Notes: generated from the letters alone by a model not told the origin. A stretch of 64,000 bases of DNA from Vibrio sp. J1-1 (GCF_021728395.1 NZ_JAKKCM010000004.1:372001-436000), one strand, 5' to 3'. Positions 9,135 through 19,316 are shown, counted from the stretch's first letter. Program-made: numbers and translations.

Positions 9135-9827
9135 ATGAATAAAAAACTGGTTTTTGGGTTAATACTGCTCTTAACGATAATTTTGTTAGCCGTTAACTTT
9201 AGTCAGTACCTCACTTTAGAGAACGCTAAAGCGCAGCAAGAAGCACTTAACACCTATATTGATCAAAGATTTGTCTTTGCTGTTACGCTCTATTTCGTCG
9301 CTTATATCGCGGTCACAGCATTTTCGATTCCCGGCGCAGCCGTCGTCACTTTACTAGCTGCAGCCCTATTCGGCTTCTGGACGAGCTTACTTCTTGTCTC
9401 GTTTGCCAGTACTATCGGTGCGACATTAGCTTTCCTGAGTAGCCGTTACTTATTAAGAGATTGGGTACAAACAAAATTTGGTGCAAAGCTCAGGGCGATT
9501 AACGAAGGCGTAAAAAAAGACGGGTCATCTTACTTACTCTCCTTGCGATTGATCCCTGTATTCCCTTTCTTTCTCATTAACTTATTGATGGGGTTAACCC
9601 CAATGTCTGTCGGTCGCTTTTATATCACTAGCCAAATCGGAATGCTTCCAGGCACAGCCGTTTATCTCAATGCAGGTACTCAGTTGGCAACGATTGAAAG
9701 CCTATCGGATATTGTCTCTCCTAGTGTTCTAGCCTCATTTGCGTTGCTCGGCCTTTTTCCTATCATTGTCAAATGGGTGATGAAGAAACTCAGACCTAAT
9801 CAGGTACAGCCAAATGGAAATTCTTGA
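9135..9827 (+). CDS. TVP38/TMEM64-family inner-membrane protein (DedA-like superfamily)
   Basis: Integral membrane protein with about five hydrophobic segments: 5-24, 50-70 (TLYFVAYIAVTAFSIPGAA), 72-98, 137-158 and 200-220. The SIPGAAVVTLLAAALFG motif and the RLIPVFPFFLINLLMGLTPM block, with an arginine followed by proline-rich re-entrant sequence, are diagnostic of the TVP38/TMEM64/VTT family. DedA relatives act in lipid scrambling or flippase-type functions and envelope stress, but the substrate of this subgroup is not established. It has a GGAG ribosome site and a 4-base stop/start overlap with the next gene, so the two are translationally coupled. Confidence 0.85.
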   Translation: MNKKLVFGLILLLTIILLAVNFSQYLTLENAKAQQEALNTYIDQRFVFAVTLYFVAYIAVTAFSIPGAAVVTLLAAALFGFWTSLLLVSFASTIGATLAFLSSRYLLRDWVQTKFGAKLRAINEGVKKDGSSYLLSLRLIPVFPFFLINLLMGLTPMSVGRFYITSQIGMLPGTAVYLNAGTQLATIESLSDIVSPSVLASFALLGLFPIIVKWVMKKLRPNQVQPNGNS

Positions 9828-10141
9828 TGAAGATATTTTTAGCTAAAAATCCGACAGAAGCGCACATTGTTTGCGAGTTGCTTAAAACAGAGCAAATTCT
9901 TTGTGAAGTGCGAGGAGAAGGCATTTTCGGATTGAAAGGAGAGTTACCATTCGGAGACGATACCGACCCTTACGTTTGGTTATTAAATCCAGAACAGAAG
10001 ATGAGAGCGTTGGCTATTATTGAAGCCTACCAAAAACAGGCTCAGCCAAATACCTATCAAGATTGGAAATGCCCTAAATGCTCAGAAATTAATGAAGGGC
10101 AATTTGGCGCGTGCTGGCGTTGTGGTCACCACATTGAGTAA
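9824..10141 (+). CDS. Small DUF2007 protein with a C-terminal zinc ribbon
   Basis: A 105-residue protein with two parts. Residues 1-68 resemble the DUF2007 fold (a small ACT/PII-like module also called putative signal transducing protein): MKIFLAKNPTEAHIVCELLK, then VRGEGIFGLKGELPFG and VWLLNPEQKMRALAIIEAY. Residues about 78-105 hold a zinc ribbon, WKCPKCSEINEGQFGACWRCGHH, with two CxxC knuckles. The function is unknown. It overlaps the membrane protein gene by ATGA, so the pair may act together at the membrane. Its 3' end faces the convergent hydrolase gene only 29 bases away, without an obvious terminator. Confidence 0.8.
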   Translation: MMKIFLAKNPTEAHIVCELLKTEQILCEVRGEGIFGLKGELPFGDDTDPYVWLLNPEQKMRALAIIEAYQKQAQPNTYQDWKCPKCSEINEGQFGACWRCGHHIE

Positions 10142-10170
10142 GCGTAATGAGTGCTAGGCGTCTAGAAACG

Positions 10171-10974
10171 TTAAGCAAGTAAAGTTTGCTGTTTGATGAA
10201 CTCTATCGAGTACTGATTAAAATCTTCCGGACGTTCTACATTGCAAACGTGGCCACAATTGGGGATCTCCCGTAGCACACTGAGTTTATGTGCCGCAACC
10301 ATCTCTTTAACCGGCTGAATGAACATGTAATCTCTGTCACCCATTAAGTAGAGGGTCGGAATAGCTAATTCTCTGTCTTTAAAGTACTTCATTAACGGGT
10401 TCACATCCGCCGCCAAAATAAACCAGCGTTTAAACTCTTTTTGGCAGAGCTTTTTGGCTTCCCTGATAAACAGATGGCGAGACTCTCGTTGATTACGCTG
10501 TGGCATGACGATATAAGCGAACAGTTTATACAGCCACATGTAAGGCAAGATATGTTTGCCAAAGTTACCCAGTTTGACGAGGATTTGCGAACGTGTATTG
10601 AGGCGAGTAACCGCGCCACCTAACACCATTGAATTCACACGTTCAGACGCCAACTCCGCAATGTTTCGAACAATGATCGTTCCTAATGACATGCCGACAA
10701 AATGCGCAGATTGGATTTTTAAGTGATCCAGCACTTTTAAAATATCTTGTGTAACTTCAGTAAAGGTATAGCGACTGGTAATAAGTTCCTTGAGTAACTG
10801 ATTTGACTTCCCATGCCCTCTTAGATCAATGAGCACTAAATTAAAGTGCTGCTTATAGGCTTTAATTTGCTTAAACCAAATCGAAGAACTACCACCAGCA
10901 CCGTGCACGAAAACAACCCACTCATTACTGGTGGGGTGCAAGTAGGTTTTATGGAAAAGTAGTGGCTCAGTCAT
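10171..10974 (-). CDS. Alpha/beta-fold hydrolase
   Basis: A 267-residue alpha/beta hydrolase. Visible elements: the oxyanion region VFVHGAGGSSSIWFKQ (about residues 21-36), DLRGHGKSN, the nucleophile elbow GMSLG (serine near 96), the acid in LMGDRDYMF (about 213) and the catalytic histidine in NCGHVCNVERPEDF (about 243). This is the full triad, so it is probably active as an esterase, lipase or C-C hydrolase; the substrate cannot be told. No signal peptide is seen, so it is cytoplasmic. It is a lone gene, convergent with the zinc-ribbon gene and upstream of nothing obvious. Confidence 0.85.
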   Translation of the reverse strand: MTEPLLFHKTYLHPTSNEWVVFVHGAGGSSSIWFKQIKAYKQHFNLVLIDLRGHGKSNQLLKELITSRYTFTEVTQDILKVLDHLKIQSAHFVGMSLGTIIVRNIAELASERVNSMVLGGAVTRLNTRSQILVKLGNFGKHILPYMWLYKLFAYIVMPQRNQRESRHLFIREAKKLCQKEFKRWFILAADVNPLMKYFKDRELAIPTLYLMGDRDYMFIQPVKEMVAAHKLSVLREIPNCGHVCNVERPEDFNQYSIEFIKQQTLLA

Positions 10975-11044
10975 ATACCAGTAATAATAGTATTGTTATT
11001 AATTTAGAGGTAGCAATCCTATCACACTAGGCTTGCGCACGATA

Positions 11045-11072
11045 ACAAAGGCACCAAATAAGGTGCCATTTG
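11045..11072 (-). terminator. Terminator after glgA
   Basis: Stem GGCACC / GGTGCC with a 6-base loop, flanked by CAAA and TTTG that extend the pairing. On the minus strand it is followed by TTTGTTAT, a weak U-tract, 10 bases after the glgA stop. Confidence 0.65.
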
Positions 11073-11080
11073 TTACAATT

Positions 11081-12553
11081 TTAGGTAAGGCTAATTGACT
11101 TTAACGCAGAATGGTAGAGTTCCAAATACTCTTCAGCAGCTTTGCGCCAGCAAAAATCCTGTTGCATCGCATGCAATTGAACTCGTTTCACTTCGGCATT
11201 ATTTTGCGTATACAGCAACAAAGCTCTAAGCATGGTTAACAACAAGGCTTGTGGCGTTGGATCATAAAATACAAAGCCTGTTGCATCAGACGAGTCAACA
11301 TCATAATCGTTCACACTGTCTTTTAGACCGCCGACGCCTCGCACAATCGGTAACGTGCCATAAGCCATGCTGTAAATCTGATTAAGTCCACATGGCTCAA
11401 ATTCAGACGGCATCAAAAAGAAATCAGACCCAGCCTCAACCAAATGAGCAAGCTCATTGTCATACGCGTCTACAAAAACAAACTTATCTGGGAATTGCTC
11501 AGCGACTTCTTCTAAATGCGTAGCAAGAACAGGATCACCAGTTCCGACCACAACCAGTTGAACATCGTGCTTTAAAAAGTCCGTCAACGCTGGCAGCAAA
11601 TAATGCAGTCCTTTTTGCATTGTCAGGCGACAAACCATGCCAAACATCGCACAGTCTTTCTCGGCTAAGTTCAGACGTTGCTGTAGCGCTTTTTTACACG
11701 CACTTTTGCCTTCAACCATGCTTTGGTGACTAGGTTCGTAGTTCAACGGCAGATAAGCATCTGTTTTAGGACTCCAGGCGCTGTAATCACAGCCATTGAG
11801 TATACCGACTAAATCTTTAGCTCGTTGTTGGAACTCCCACGCCATGCCATGACTACCAAGCTCTGTCTGTAACTCTTCAGCATAGGTAGGGCTAACAGCG
11901 TTGATTTTGTCAGCGTTTAGCACGCCCGCCTTGAGCATCGCAATGTGCGTTGAGCTGACGGCTGCATCGGGTACATTTCTGCTCTGAAACTCTGGCAGAC
12001 ATTGCACCTCATCATAGCTAAATACCCCTTTAAATACTGCGTTGTGAATCGAGATCACGCTGCGAATATTTGCATAAAATGGGTCGGAGCCATATCGATG
12101 CTTCAACAAAAATGGCACAAGGCCAGTGTGCCAGTCATTGGCGTGTACGATGTCAGGTCTGAAGTCCAGCTTAGGTAGCATGTCTAAGCAAGCTGCGCTG
12201 AAAAAGGCGAATCGCTCACCATTATCTGAGTAAGCTTCGTTGTTCTCTGCGTACATCGACGGGCGGTTGAAATACGGCTGGCAATCAATCAAATAAACTG
12301 GCGTATCACCGAGATACAGCTTTAGTACTCGATATTCTGTATGCGGCCACGAGGTTAGCTGTGTCTCTAACAACACCTCCGCTTCAGAAAGCCTTTCAAT
12401 ACCATTGTATGCGGGAATGGTAATACGTACATCTTGCTGAAGTCCGTGGAGCGCTTCAGGCAGTGCCTTGGCTACATCAGCCAAGCCACCACTTTTAATC
12501 AATCCTTCGACTTCAGACGCTACAAACAGAATAGATAAGTTGTTAGTAGCCAA
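11081..12553 (-). CDS. glgA: GlgA, ADP-glucose-dependent glycogen synthase (GT5)
   Basis: Transfers glucose from ADP-glucose to the non-reducing end of alpha-1,4-glucan. The 490-residue product opens with LFVASEVEGLIKSGGLADV, the KxGGL ADP-glucose motif of GT5 synthases, and has HANDWHTGLVPFLLK, GMVCRLTMQKGL and the C-terminal donor site PSEFEPCGLNQIYSMAYGTLPIVRGVGGLKDSV. The start is set at the TTG 12551-12553, which has an AGGAG site 7 bases upstream and gives the usual N-terminus ATNNLSILF; the ATG 15 codons earlier lies inside glgC. It overlaps the end of glgC by 11 bases, so the two form a glycogen synthesis operon. glgB, glgX and glgP are not here. Confidence 0.95.
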   Translation of the reverse strand: MATNNLSILFVASEVEGLIKSGGLADVAKALPEALHGLQQDVRITIPAYNGIERLSEAEVLLETQLTSWPHTEYRVLKLYLGDTPVYLIDCQPYFNRPSMYAENNEAYSDNGERFAFFSAACLDMLPKLDFRPDIVHANDWHTGLVPFLLKHRYGSDPFYANIRSVISIHNAVFKGVFSYDEVQCLPEFQSRNVPDAAVSSTHIAMLKAGVLNADKINAVSPTYAEELQTELGSHGMAWEFQQRAKDLVGILNGCDYSAWSPKTDAYLPLNYEPSHQSMVEGKSACKKALQQRLNLAEKDCAMFGMVCRLTMQKGLHYLLPALTDFLKHDVQLVVVGTGDPVLATHLEEVAEQFPDKFVFVDAYDNELAHLVEAGSDFFLMPSEFEPCGLNQIYSMAYGTLPIVRGVGGLKDSVNDYDVDSSDATGFVFYDPTPQALLLTMLRALLLYTQNNAEVKRVQLHAMQQDFCWRKAAEEYLELYHSALKSISLT

Positions 12554-13760
12554 CTCGTGCTCCTTTAGGAATAACCACAATACCGTCATCCGACACATGG
12601 AAGAACTTCTTATCTTCTTGAAGGTTCACCCCAATTTGTGTGCCAGGTGCAATATCAGCGTTCTTGTCCACTATTACTCGACGTAAAACACAGCCTTCAC
12701 CGATTTTAACGTCACCAAGGAGTATACATTCGCTGATATCGCATGCAGATGCAATATTACTTCTAAAACCAAGTACAGATTTTTCGATTCGAGAGCCTCG
12801 AACATAACTGCCATTACACACTAAGCTATCGATAATTTGCACACGACCATTGTCTGAGTCTGTAAACGTAGCTGGTGGTAAAGGCGGGTAATAGGTATGC
12901 AACGGCCATTTACGATTATATAGAGAGAATGGCGCATCTTTTTCTAGCAAGTCCATATGAGCTTCCCAGTAAGCATCAATGGTACCGACATCTCGCCAAT
13001 ATACTTGCTCTTTCTCGCCATTGATTTTATTGGTGCTGAAGTCATACACAAACACATCCCCGCGTGGGAACATTTTAGGGATAATGTCTTTACCAAAGTC
13101 ATGGGAAGATGCTTCGTTACTGGCATCTTCGATCAACTCAGCAAACAGTTCTTTTGCTTCAAAGACATAGTTCCCCATTGAAACAAGCGCGTAATCAGGA
13201 TCTCCAGGAATTGACTTTGGATTTTCTGGCTTTTCTTCAAAGCCAATCATGCGACCTTCACTGTCAACTTCGATAACACCGAACTGAGAGGCTTCTTTGA
13301 GCGGCATGCGTAAAGCCGATACCGTTAGAGAAGCTTGCTTGTTGGTATGGAAATCAAGCATCTGCTTAATATCCATTTTATAAATATGGTCAGAACCAAA
13401 AATACAAACTTGGTCTGGTTCTTCCATTTCCATAAAACGAAGGTTCTGATAGATAGCATCTGCCGTGCCCTCATACCAACGCTTACCAGTACGCATCTGA
13501 GCAGGAATCGGATCGATAAAACGATCAGTGATCCCGTTGATATTCCATCCTTTTTTTAAATGATAAAACAGGGATTGCGATTTAAATTGGGTCAGCACGT
13601 AAATACGCATTAAATCCGCATTTACAAAATTGTTCAGTGCAAAGTCAATCAGACGATAACTACCACCAAATGGTACTGCAGGTTTAGTGCGAGATTCAGT
13701 TAAAGGTCTCAAACGAGAGCCCTCACCGCCAGCAAGAATCATTCCCAATACACCAGCCAT
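12543..13760 (-). CDS. glgC: GlgC, glucose-1-phosphate adenylyltransferase
   Basis: Makes ADP-glucose from ATP and glucose-1-phosphate, the committed, allosterically regulated step of glycogen synthesis. The 405-residue product has the nucleotidyl-transferase signature GMILAGGEGSRLRPLTESRTKPAVPFGG at residues 6-33, the GTADAIYQNLRF and FGSDHIYKMD motifs, the glucose-1-P site VIEVDSEGRMIGFEEKP, and a left-handed beta-helix C-terminal domain with SVLGFRSNI and CVLRRVIVDK. The start is supported by a GGAGA site 7 bases upstream. It is first of a glgC-glgA operon; its promoter must lie in the long gap upstream. Confidence 0.96.
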   Translation of the reverse strand: MAGVLGMILAGGEGSRLRPLTESRTKPAVPFGGSYRLIDFALNNFVNADLMRIYVLTQFKSQSLFYHLKKGWNINGITDRFIDPIPAQMRTGKRWYEGTADAIYQNLRFMEMEEPDQVCIFGSDHIYKMDIKQMLDFHTNKQASLTVSALRMPLKEASQFGVIEVDSEGRMIGFEEKPENPKSIPGDPDYALVSMGNYVFEAKELFAELIEDASNEASSHDFGKDIIPKMFPRGDVFVYDFSTNKINGEKEQVYWRDVGTIDAYWEAHMDLLEKDAPFSLYNRKWPLHTYYPPLPPATFTDSDNGRVQIIDSLVCNGSYVRGSRIEKSVLGFRSNIASACDISECILLGDVKIGEGCVLRRVIVDKNADIAPGTQIGVNLQEDKKFFHVSDDGIVVIPKGARVGY

Positions 13761-14615
13761 TGTTGTTCTCCATATCGTTACAGCTTGGAATGGATGCTCA
13801 CTTAATTGAATTTATTGTGGGGAATCAAGTGAACACATTGTCAGCCGCATCCAGTACTTCTCTGAGCACATATCATGCGGATTAAAAGAGCTTTGGCATT
13901 TCTCTGCCAACTTACAGGGGATGTGAACGTTTCGTGGATAGTGTTCTAGTTTAATTTGAGTCTGAATTCAAAAATCTGTTTTAAACGTGAAAAAGAGAGT
14001 TTAAGGGGCTCTATTCCATTTTCTTTCAACAGAGAGTCCACTCTTTTCCAGTTTGGTACCTCGCCCACTTCCATTGAGCTATCGATATTTGGCAACTCTA
14101 AATCGTGATTTGCTTCTCAATTAAAAATGACAAATCAACGAGTTTGTTTATGGTAATACCTAATATCTCGATACCAATATCCTCACGAAACAACACACCC
14201 TAAAATATTCTTATCTGTCGATACCAATTCAAGTGCATTTGGTTGCATTTTATTTTGTAATAAACTATCTAATTTGAACCTTAATTACAATTTAAAATAC
14301 GTCATTCTGTGTATAAGGCAGGAGCAACTTACTCGATACGATATTCAGATCACGTTTGAGAATGTAATGGGTTACACTCTGAAAACAATTTACGTGCTAA
14401 AACACTACATACTCAACCACGTAAATATGCATTCTGTATTCGCTGTGTATAGAACGCTTGTAAATATGAGGCGATTACAATCTTCACTCTACGACATACA
14501 TGTTGCGAAAAAATGAATGAGACAGACCTGAAGCTAAAAATTCACAAAAATGTGAGGCTAAAGAAATGAGGATGTAATACCGTCTAAATATAGACGATAG
14601 ATAAGGAATATGTAA
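13761..14615. other. Long intergenic region upstream of glgC with no convincing gene
   Basis: About 855 AT-rich bases between the start of glgC and the shared terminator after topA. Both flanking genes are on the minus strand, so the part near 13761 must hold the glgC promoter. I see a small perfect hairpin CGTCTA/TAGACG (14581-14596), a TTCACA-AAAA-TGTGAG inverted repeat near 14540, and the sequence GATACCAAT twice (about 14170 and 14220), a word that recurs in other gaps here. The plus-strand 80-codon ORF at 14274-14516 has an atypical composition and no ribosome site and is not called as a gene. A small RNA cannot be excluded. Confidence 0.6.
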
Positions 14616-14645
14616 TAAAAAGGCAGCGAAATCGCTGCCTTTTTA
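14616..14645. terminator. Bidirectional terminator after topA
   Basis: Perfect stem AAAAAGGCAGCGA / TCGCTGCCTTTTT with a 2-4 base loop, 14 bases after the topA stop; T-runs in both directions. Confidence 0.95.
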
Positions 14646-14659
14646 TCTACTGAATGTGT

Positions 14660-17287
14660 TTAAGCTTTGGCTTTTTTACGCTTGTCGGTAACTTCCCATT
14701 TACCATCGACATAAAGCGCAGTCCAACCACTTGGCTTGCCATTCTCTTCAGAGCGAACATAGTTCTCTTTCGTTTTACGGCTAAAACGAACGACTGCCGG
14801 ACGACCATCAGGATCTTCCTGTGGTGCTGTCGAGAGATATTTGAACTTCTCTGGTAAGCGTTCTTCGTAACGTGCGAGTTCCGAAACAAGCGGCGCTCGA
14901 GTTTCGCGCGATTTAGGGAAGTTGCTGGCTGCCATAAACAGACCTGATGCGCCATCACGCAGTACAAAGTAAGCATCCGAGTTTTCACATGGTAGTTCTG
15001 GGAAATGTACTGGATCTTCTTTCGGCGGCGCAACTTCACCATTCTTCAGAATCTTACGGGTGTTTTTACATGTCTCGCTTGTGCAATCCATGTATTTACC
15101 AAAACGACCATTCTTGAGCACCATGTCAGAACCACACTTGTCACACTCAACAACAGGTCCGTCATAGCCTTTAACTTTAAACTCGCCGTACTCAACGATG
15201 TAGCCTTCGCAGTTTGGGTTGTTACCACAAACGTGCATCTTACGTTTATCGTCGATTAGGTACGCGTCCATCGCAGTTTCACAGATTGGACAACGTTTCT
15301 TGGCACGTAGCGCTGCGGTTTCTACATCTTCTTCTAAGACGTTGATGATGCCTTCTTCATCGCCTAGATTGATTGTGGTTTTGCATCGCTCTTTAGGTGG
15401 CAGGGCATAACCAGAACAACCTAAGAATACGCCAGTAGAGGCTGTACGAATCCCCATTGGGCGACCACATGTCGGACATTCGATGTCTGTCATCACAATG
15501 TGGTTAAGCTTCATACCACCTTCAGACTCGTCAAGGTCGGCTTTTTCAAGGTCACCAGTGAAATCGGTAAAGAAGTTATCTAGTACTGATTTCCAGTTGA
15601 CTTCGCCTTCCGCGATTTGGTCCAGTTTTTGTTCCATTCGCGCGGTAAAGTCGTAGTTCATCAGATCGTTGAAACTATCGTCTAGACGGTCAGTAACTAT
15701 TTCACCCATTTTCTCCGCGTAGAATCGACGCTGGTCGACTTTCACGTAACCGCGATCCTGAATCGTCGAGATGATTGACGCGTAAGTTGAAGGACGGCCA
15801 ATACCACGCTTTTCAAGTTCTTTAACCAGTGCGGCTTCAGTGTAGCGCGCTGGCGGCTTGGTAAAGTGCTGTTTCGGGTCAAGTGACTCTAGGTTCAGCT
15901 TATCGCCAAGTTGTACCGCAGGAAGGATTGTATCCTCGTTTTTACCCATAGGACGCTGTACGCGAGTCCAACCGTCAAACTTAAGGATGCGACCTTTGGC
16001 TTTTAACGTGTACTCTTCGGCTTTTACGCTGATGGTTGTGGAATCGTATTCTGCTGGCGTCATCTGACACGCAACAAACTGGTTCCAAATTAATGCGTAA
16101 AGCTTGTGAGCGTCTGCGTCTACACCTTGTAGATCTTCCGCTTTCACATCAACGCTAGAAGGACGGATCGCTTCGTGCGCTTCTTGAGCCCCTTCTTTGC
16201 TGCCGTATTTTAACGGTGCAGTAGGAAGGTACTTATCACCAAACTCAGAGCCGATGAAGTCACGGACAGAATCGACAGCTTCTGCACTCAAGTTCGTTGA
16301 GTCAGTACGCATGTAAGTGATGTAACCCGCTTCATATAAGCGCTGAGCTAGCATCATGGTCTTCTTAACGCCATAGCCTAAACGGGTACTTGCCGCTTGC
16401 TGCAGAGTCGAAGTGATGTAAGGCGCTGACGGCTTACTTTTCGTCGGGCGGTCTTCACGCTTACAGACTTCGTAACTGGCTTTCTCCAGCACAGATATGG
16501 CGGCTTTGGTTTCTGTCTCATTAACAGGTTTAAAAGCAACGCCATCTTTCTGAGCGACAAGCAGTTTGAAATCCGCTTTGTCTTTGGTTTTGGTGTTTGC
16601 GTGGATATCCCAGAATTCTTCTGGTACAAACGCATTAATTTCGCGCTCACGCTCTACCAACAGCTTAACCGCAACCGACTGAACACGACCTGCCGACAAG
16701 CCACGTGCGACTTTCTTCCATAGCAACGGAGAAACCATGAAACCAACGACGCGGTCCATGAATCGACGCGCTTGCTGTGCGTTTACGCCATCCATATTTA
16801 ACTCACCAGGCGTCTGGAAAGCTTGCTGGATAGCATTTTTCGTAATTTCGTTAAAAACGACTCGTTTGTATCGCTCTTCATCGCCACCGATGATCTCACG
16901 AAGGTGCCATGCGATTGCTTCCCCCTCGCGGTCCAAATCGGTTGCGAGATAGACGTAATCAGCATCTTTGGCTAATTTTTGTAACTCACTGACCACTTTT
17001 TCTTTGCCAGGAAGAATCTGATAATTCGCTTCCCAGTCGTGATAAGGGTTAATACCCATTTTTTTGATCAGCGCTTTACGATCTTTCTCTTTTTTGACTC
17101 GTGCTTTCTCTTCAGCACTCATCCCTTTAGTTGAAATGGCAGCGGCTTTCTCACCTGTGCTTTGGCCGGCCGTAGGCAGATCACGCACATGACCAACACT
17201 AGACTTAACAACAAAGTCTTTACCAAGGTACTTATTTATTGTCTTTGCCTTGGCTGGTGACTCCACTATAACGAGTGATTTACCCAT
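14660..17287 (-). CDS. topA: TopA, DNA topoisomerase I
   Basis: Type IA topoisomerase that relaxes negative supercoils. The 875-residue product has the TOPRIM domain at the start ([19 protein letters not shown], with [15 protein letters not shown] carrying the acidic DxD metal site), the active-site tyrosine in [12 protein letters not shown] (near residue 325), RPSTYASII, and three C-terminal C4 zinc ribbons: CPTCGRPMG near 600, CPICETAMD near 665 and [13 protein letters not shown] near 715. E. coli TopA is 865 aa with the same architecture. The genomic neighbour yciN is also that of E. coli topA. The minus-strand promoter is called separately. Confidence 0.97.
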   Translation of the reverse strand: MGKSLVIVESPAKAKTINKYLGKDFVVKSSVGHVRDLPTAGQSTGEKAAAISTKGMSAEEKARVKKEKDRKALIKKMGINPYHDWEANYQILPGKEKVVSELQKLAKDADYVYLATDLDREGEAIAWHLREIIGGDEERYKRVVFNEITKNAIQQAFQTPGELNMDGVNAQQARRFMDRVVGFMVSPLLWKKVARGLSAGRVQSVAVKLLVEREREINAFVPEEFWDIHANTKTKDKADFKLLVAQKDGVAFKPVNETETKAAISVLEKASYEVCKREDRPTKSKPSAPYITSTLQQAASTRLGYGVKKTMMLAQRLYEAGYITYMRTDSTNLSAEAVDSVRDFIGSEFGDKYLPTAPLKYGSKEGAQEAHEAIRPSSVDVKAEDLQGVDADAHKLYALIWNQFVACQMTPAEYDSTTISVKAEEYTLKAKGRILKFDGWTRVQRPMGKNEDTILPAVQLGDKLNLESLDPKQHFTKPPARYTEAALVKELEKRGIGRPSTYASIISTIQDRGYVKVDQRRFYAEKMGEIVTDRLDDSFNDLMNYDFTARMEQKLDQIAEGEVNWKSVLDNFFTDFTGDLEKADLDESEGGMKLNHIVMTDIECPTCGRPMGIRTASTGVFLGCSGYALPPKERCKTTINLGDEEGIINVLEEDVETAALRAKKRCPICETAMDAYLIDDKRKMHVCGNNPNCEGYIVEYGEFKVKGYDGPVVECDKCGSDMVLKNGRFGKYMDCTSETCKNTRKILKNGEVAPPKEDPVHFPELPCENSDAYFVLRDGASGLFMAASNFPKSRETRAPLVSELARYEERLPEKFKYLSTAPQEDPDGRPAVVRFSRKTKENYVRSEENGKPSGWTALYVDGKWEVTDKRKKAKA

Positions 17288-17377
17288 AACTGACTCTAAC
17301 GTCCTTCATAATAATGCGGGTAAATCCCTGACTTGGAAGTCACCCGCATAATGTTCTATTTCATTGCTTCTTTTTTT

Positions 17378-17406
17378 ACTATTGTGCGAGATGAAAAGAA
17401 GGTCAA
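17378..17406 (-). promoter_or_regulatory. Candidate topA promoter
   Basis: On the minus strand: TTGACC (17401-17406), 17-base spacer, AATAGT (17378-17383), giving a start near 17371 and a leader of about 85 bases. In other enterobacteria topA has several promoters; others may be present in this 420-base gap. Confidence 0.5.
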
Positions 17407-17645
17407 CTGCTTTTTTACAATTCGGATCTGATCGGTTGACAATTCATCGTCTTTATACTTTAAACAGACAGGGCTCAAAAAGGTCTGGTCGACATATCTA
17501 ATCAGGCAAACTTTACTACTGCTAATCGAATTGAGGAAAGTTTGTTACCCATCACAAAATCATCTTCCTTCAGTACACGCAACCTTAGACTATGACGATG
17601 AAACCCAAGCACCAATCGAGTAACCTTTAATTGCATTCTATTGGG

Positions 17646-17651
17646 TATAAT
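17646..17651 (+). promoter_or_regulatory. Candidate -10 element for yciN
   Basis: A perfect TATAAT in TTGGGTATAATCC about 60 bases before the yciN start. No good -35 is seen. A better -35 (TTGACA, 17437-17442) lies further up with a poorer -10. The word GGGTATA is repeated at 17670. Confidence 0.4.
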
Positions 17652-17710
17652 CCCCTGTTAATAATGGGTATACTTCTTCGCCTGAGATTGTTATGAATGA
17701 CGGGAACGTT

Positions 17711-17959
17711 ATGTCTGATAGAAAATTTATTGAAGAATTTGACCTTCTTTTAATCGCTAACCAAATCATCCAAGAGCACGATGATTATATTGAGGGTATG
17801 CGCGCAACAAGCGTAGAAGAAAAAGACGACGTTCTCGTCTTTAAAGGTGAATACTTTCTTGATCAGAAAGGATTACCAACGTCGAACACGACCGCCGTTT
17901 TCAATATGTTTAAGTATCTAGCACATCATCTTTCAAAAGAATTTACGCTGAAAAAGTAA
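17711..17959 (+). CDS. yciN: YciN family protein (DUF2498)
   Basis: An 82-residue protein of unknown function. It aligns with E. coli YciN over nearly its whole length: LLLIANQIIQEHDDYIEGM, VLVFKGEYFLDQKGLPT and TAVFNMFKYLAHHLSKEF. E. coli yciN also lies next to topA, which supports orthology. The start at the second ATG (17711) gives the E. coli length; an ATG 6 codons earlier (17693) is possible. No membrane segment, signal or metal site is visible. It is divergent from topA and followed by a terminator shared with aroA. Confidence 0.88.
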   Translation: MSDRKFIEEFDLLLIANQIIQEHDDYIEGMRATSVEEKDDVLVFKGEYFLDQKGLPTSNTTAVFNMFKYLAHHLSKEFTLKK

Positions 17960-17975
17960 TCAAAAAAGCCCAAAA

Positions 17976-18010
17976 AAGAAAAACCAGAGCGGAATTAACT
18001 CTGGTTTTTA
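17976..18010. terminator. Bidirectional terminator between yciN and aroA
   Basis: Stem AAACCAGAG / CTCTGGTTT with a 9-base loop, A-run before and T-run after, between convergent genes. Confidence 0.88.
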
Positions 18011-18035
18011 TCTGTTTTCTTCGCTGTAATGCTAC

Positions 18036-19316
18036 CTAGCAACTAAGCGATTTAAGCTTGTCGAAATAGTCAGGGAACGTCTTCGATGTACACTTCGGAT
18101 CGTTGATGGTCACAGGTGTATCACTCAACGCAACCAGTGAAAAACACATTGCCATACGGTGGTCATCATAGGTGTCAATCGCAGCATGTGTGAGCTGAGG
18201 AACTGGTTTAACAATGATGTAATCCTCCCCCTCTTCCACTTCTGCGCCCACTTTACGAAGCTCAGTCGCCATTGCAGCCAAACGATCAGTTTCTTTTACG
18301 CGCCAGTTATATACATTGCGAATGGCCGTCGTGCCTTCTGCAAATAGAGCCGTGGTTGCAATCGTCATCGCCGCGTCAGGGATATGGTTGTAATCCATAT
18401 CTATCCCCTTCAACTGACCTGCACGGGCAATCACATAATCATCACCCCACTCAATTTCTGCACCCATTTTCTCTAGTGCATCTGCAAATTGAATGTCGCC
18501 CTGAATACTGTTTTTACCAATACCGGTTACTTTAACTTCGCCACCTTTAATTGCAGCAGCAGCCAGAAAGTAAGACGCTGAAGAGGCGTCCCCTTCCACC
18601 AGGAAATCACCAGGTGCAATGTAATGTTGTCCGGCAGGAATAACAAACTCTTGGTAATCGTTATTAATCACATTCACACCAAACTGCTTCATAATATGCA
18701 GCGTGATATCAATGTACGGCTTGGACACCAAATCGCCTTCGATATTGATACGCACTTCGCCTTCAGCTAGTGGCGCTGACATAAGGAAAGCAGTTAAAAA
18801 CTGACTCGAAATGGAACCATCAATGGATACGGTACCCGAGTTCAAACCTGTGCCCACAATTTTCAATGGCGGGTAGTTTTCATTTTCGAGGTATTCGATA
18901 TCCGCACCAGCGTCTTGTAATGCAGTAACAAGGTGACCAATTGGGCGCTCTTTCATACGAGGCTCACCAGTCAAAACATACTCACCTTTGCCCAGACAAA
19001 GTGCAGCCGCTAGTGGGCGCATTGCCGTACCAGCATTACCTAAAAACAGCTCTACAGGCTCTGACACAGAGAATGGTTGGCCAAGCCCTTCAACAACACA
19101 CTCGGTTTTGTCATCAGACAACTGATATTGAACACCAAGCGTCGTAAGCGCGTTGAGCATATGACGGATGTCGTCACTATCAAGGAGGTTGGTCAGGCGA
19201 GTCGTGCCTTTTGCTAAAGCGGCCAGCAAAAGAGCTCGGTTAGAGACACTTTTTGATCCTGGAAGGTTAACTTCCCCTTGGATTTTATTGATTGGTTGTA
19301 ACGTTAGGCTTTCCAT
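18036..19316 (-). CDS. aroA: AroA, 3-phosphoshikimate 1-carboxyvinyltransferase (EPSP synthase)
   Basis: Sixth step of the shikimate pathway: joins shikimate-3-phosphate and phosphoenolpyruvate. The 426-residue product matches class I enzymes: [20 protein letters not shown] (residues 19-38), [17 protein letters not shown] (PEP site; the sequence NAGTAMRP is the glyphosate-sensitive type), [13 protein letters not shown], the [15 protein letters not shown] block, and C-terminal [20 protein letters not shown] and DYDDHRMAM-type sequence ([13 protein letters not shown]). It is monocistronic here; in E. coli it follows serC, which is absent. It shares a terminator with yciN. Confidence 0.97.
   Translation of the reverse strand: MESLTLQPINKIQGEVNLPGSKSVSNRALLLAALAKGTTRLTNLLDSDDIRHMLNALTTLGVQYQLSDDKTECVVEGLGQPFSVSEPVELFLGNAGTAMRPLAAALCLGKGEYVLTGEPRMKERPIGHLVTALQDAGADIEYLENENYPPLKIVGTGLNSGTVSIDGSISSQFLTAFLMSAPLAEGEVRINIEGDLVSKPYIDITLHIMKQFGVNVINNDYQEFVIPAGQHYIAPGDFLVEGDASSASYFLAAAAIKGGEVKVTGIGKNSIQGDIQFADALEKMGAEIEWGDDYVIARAGQLKGIDMDYNHIPDAAMTIATTALFAEGTTAIRNVYNWRVKETDRLAAMATELRKVGAEVEEGEDYIIVKPVPQLTHAAIDTYDDHRMAMCFSLVALSDTPVTINDPKCTSKTFPDYFDKLKSLSC

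Noticed and set aside
14274-14516. 80-codon plus-strand ORF in the glgC-topA gap
   Set aside because: No ribosome site, composition rich in N, Y, I and L as expected of AT-rich noise, and no recognisable motif.
14535-14555. CRP site in the glgC upstream gap
   Set aside because: TTCACA-AAAA-TGTGAG has the half-sites in the opposite order to the CRP consensus (TGTGA-N6-TCACA).
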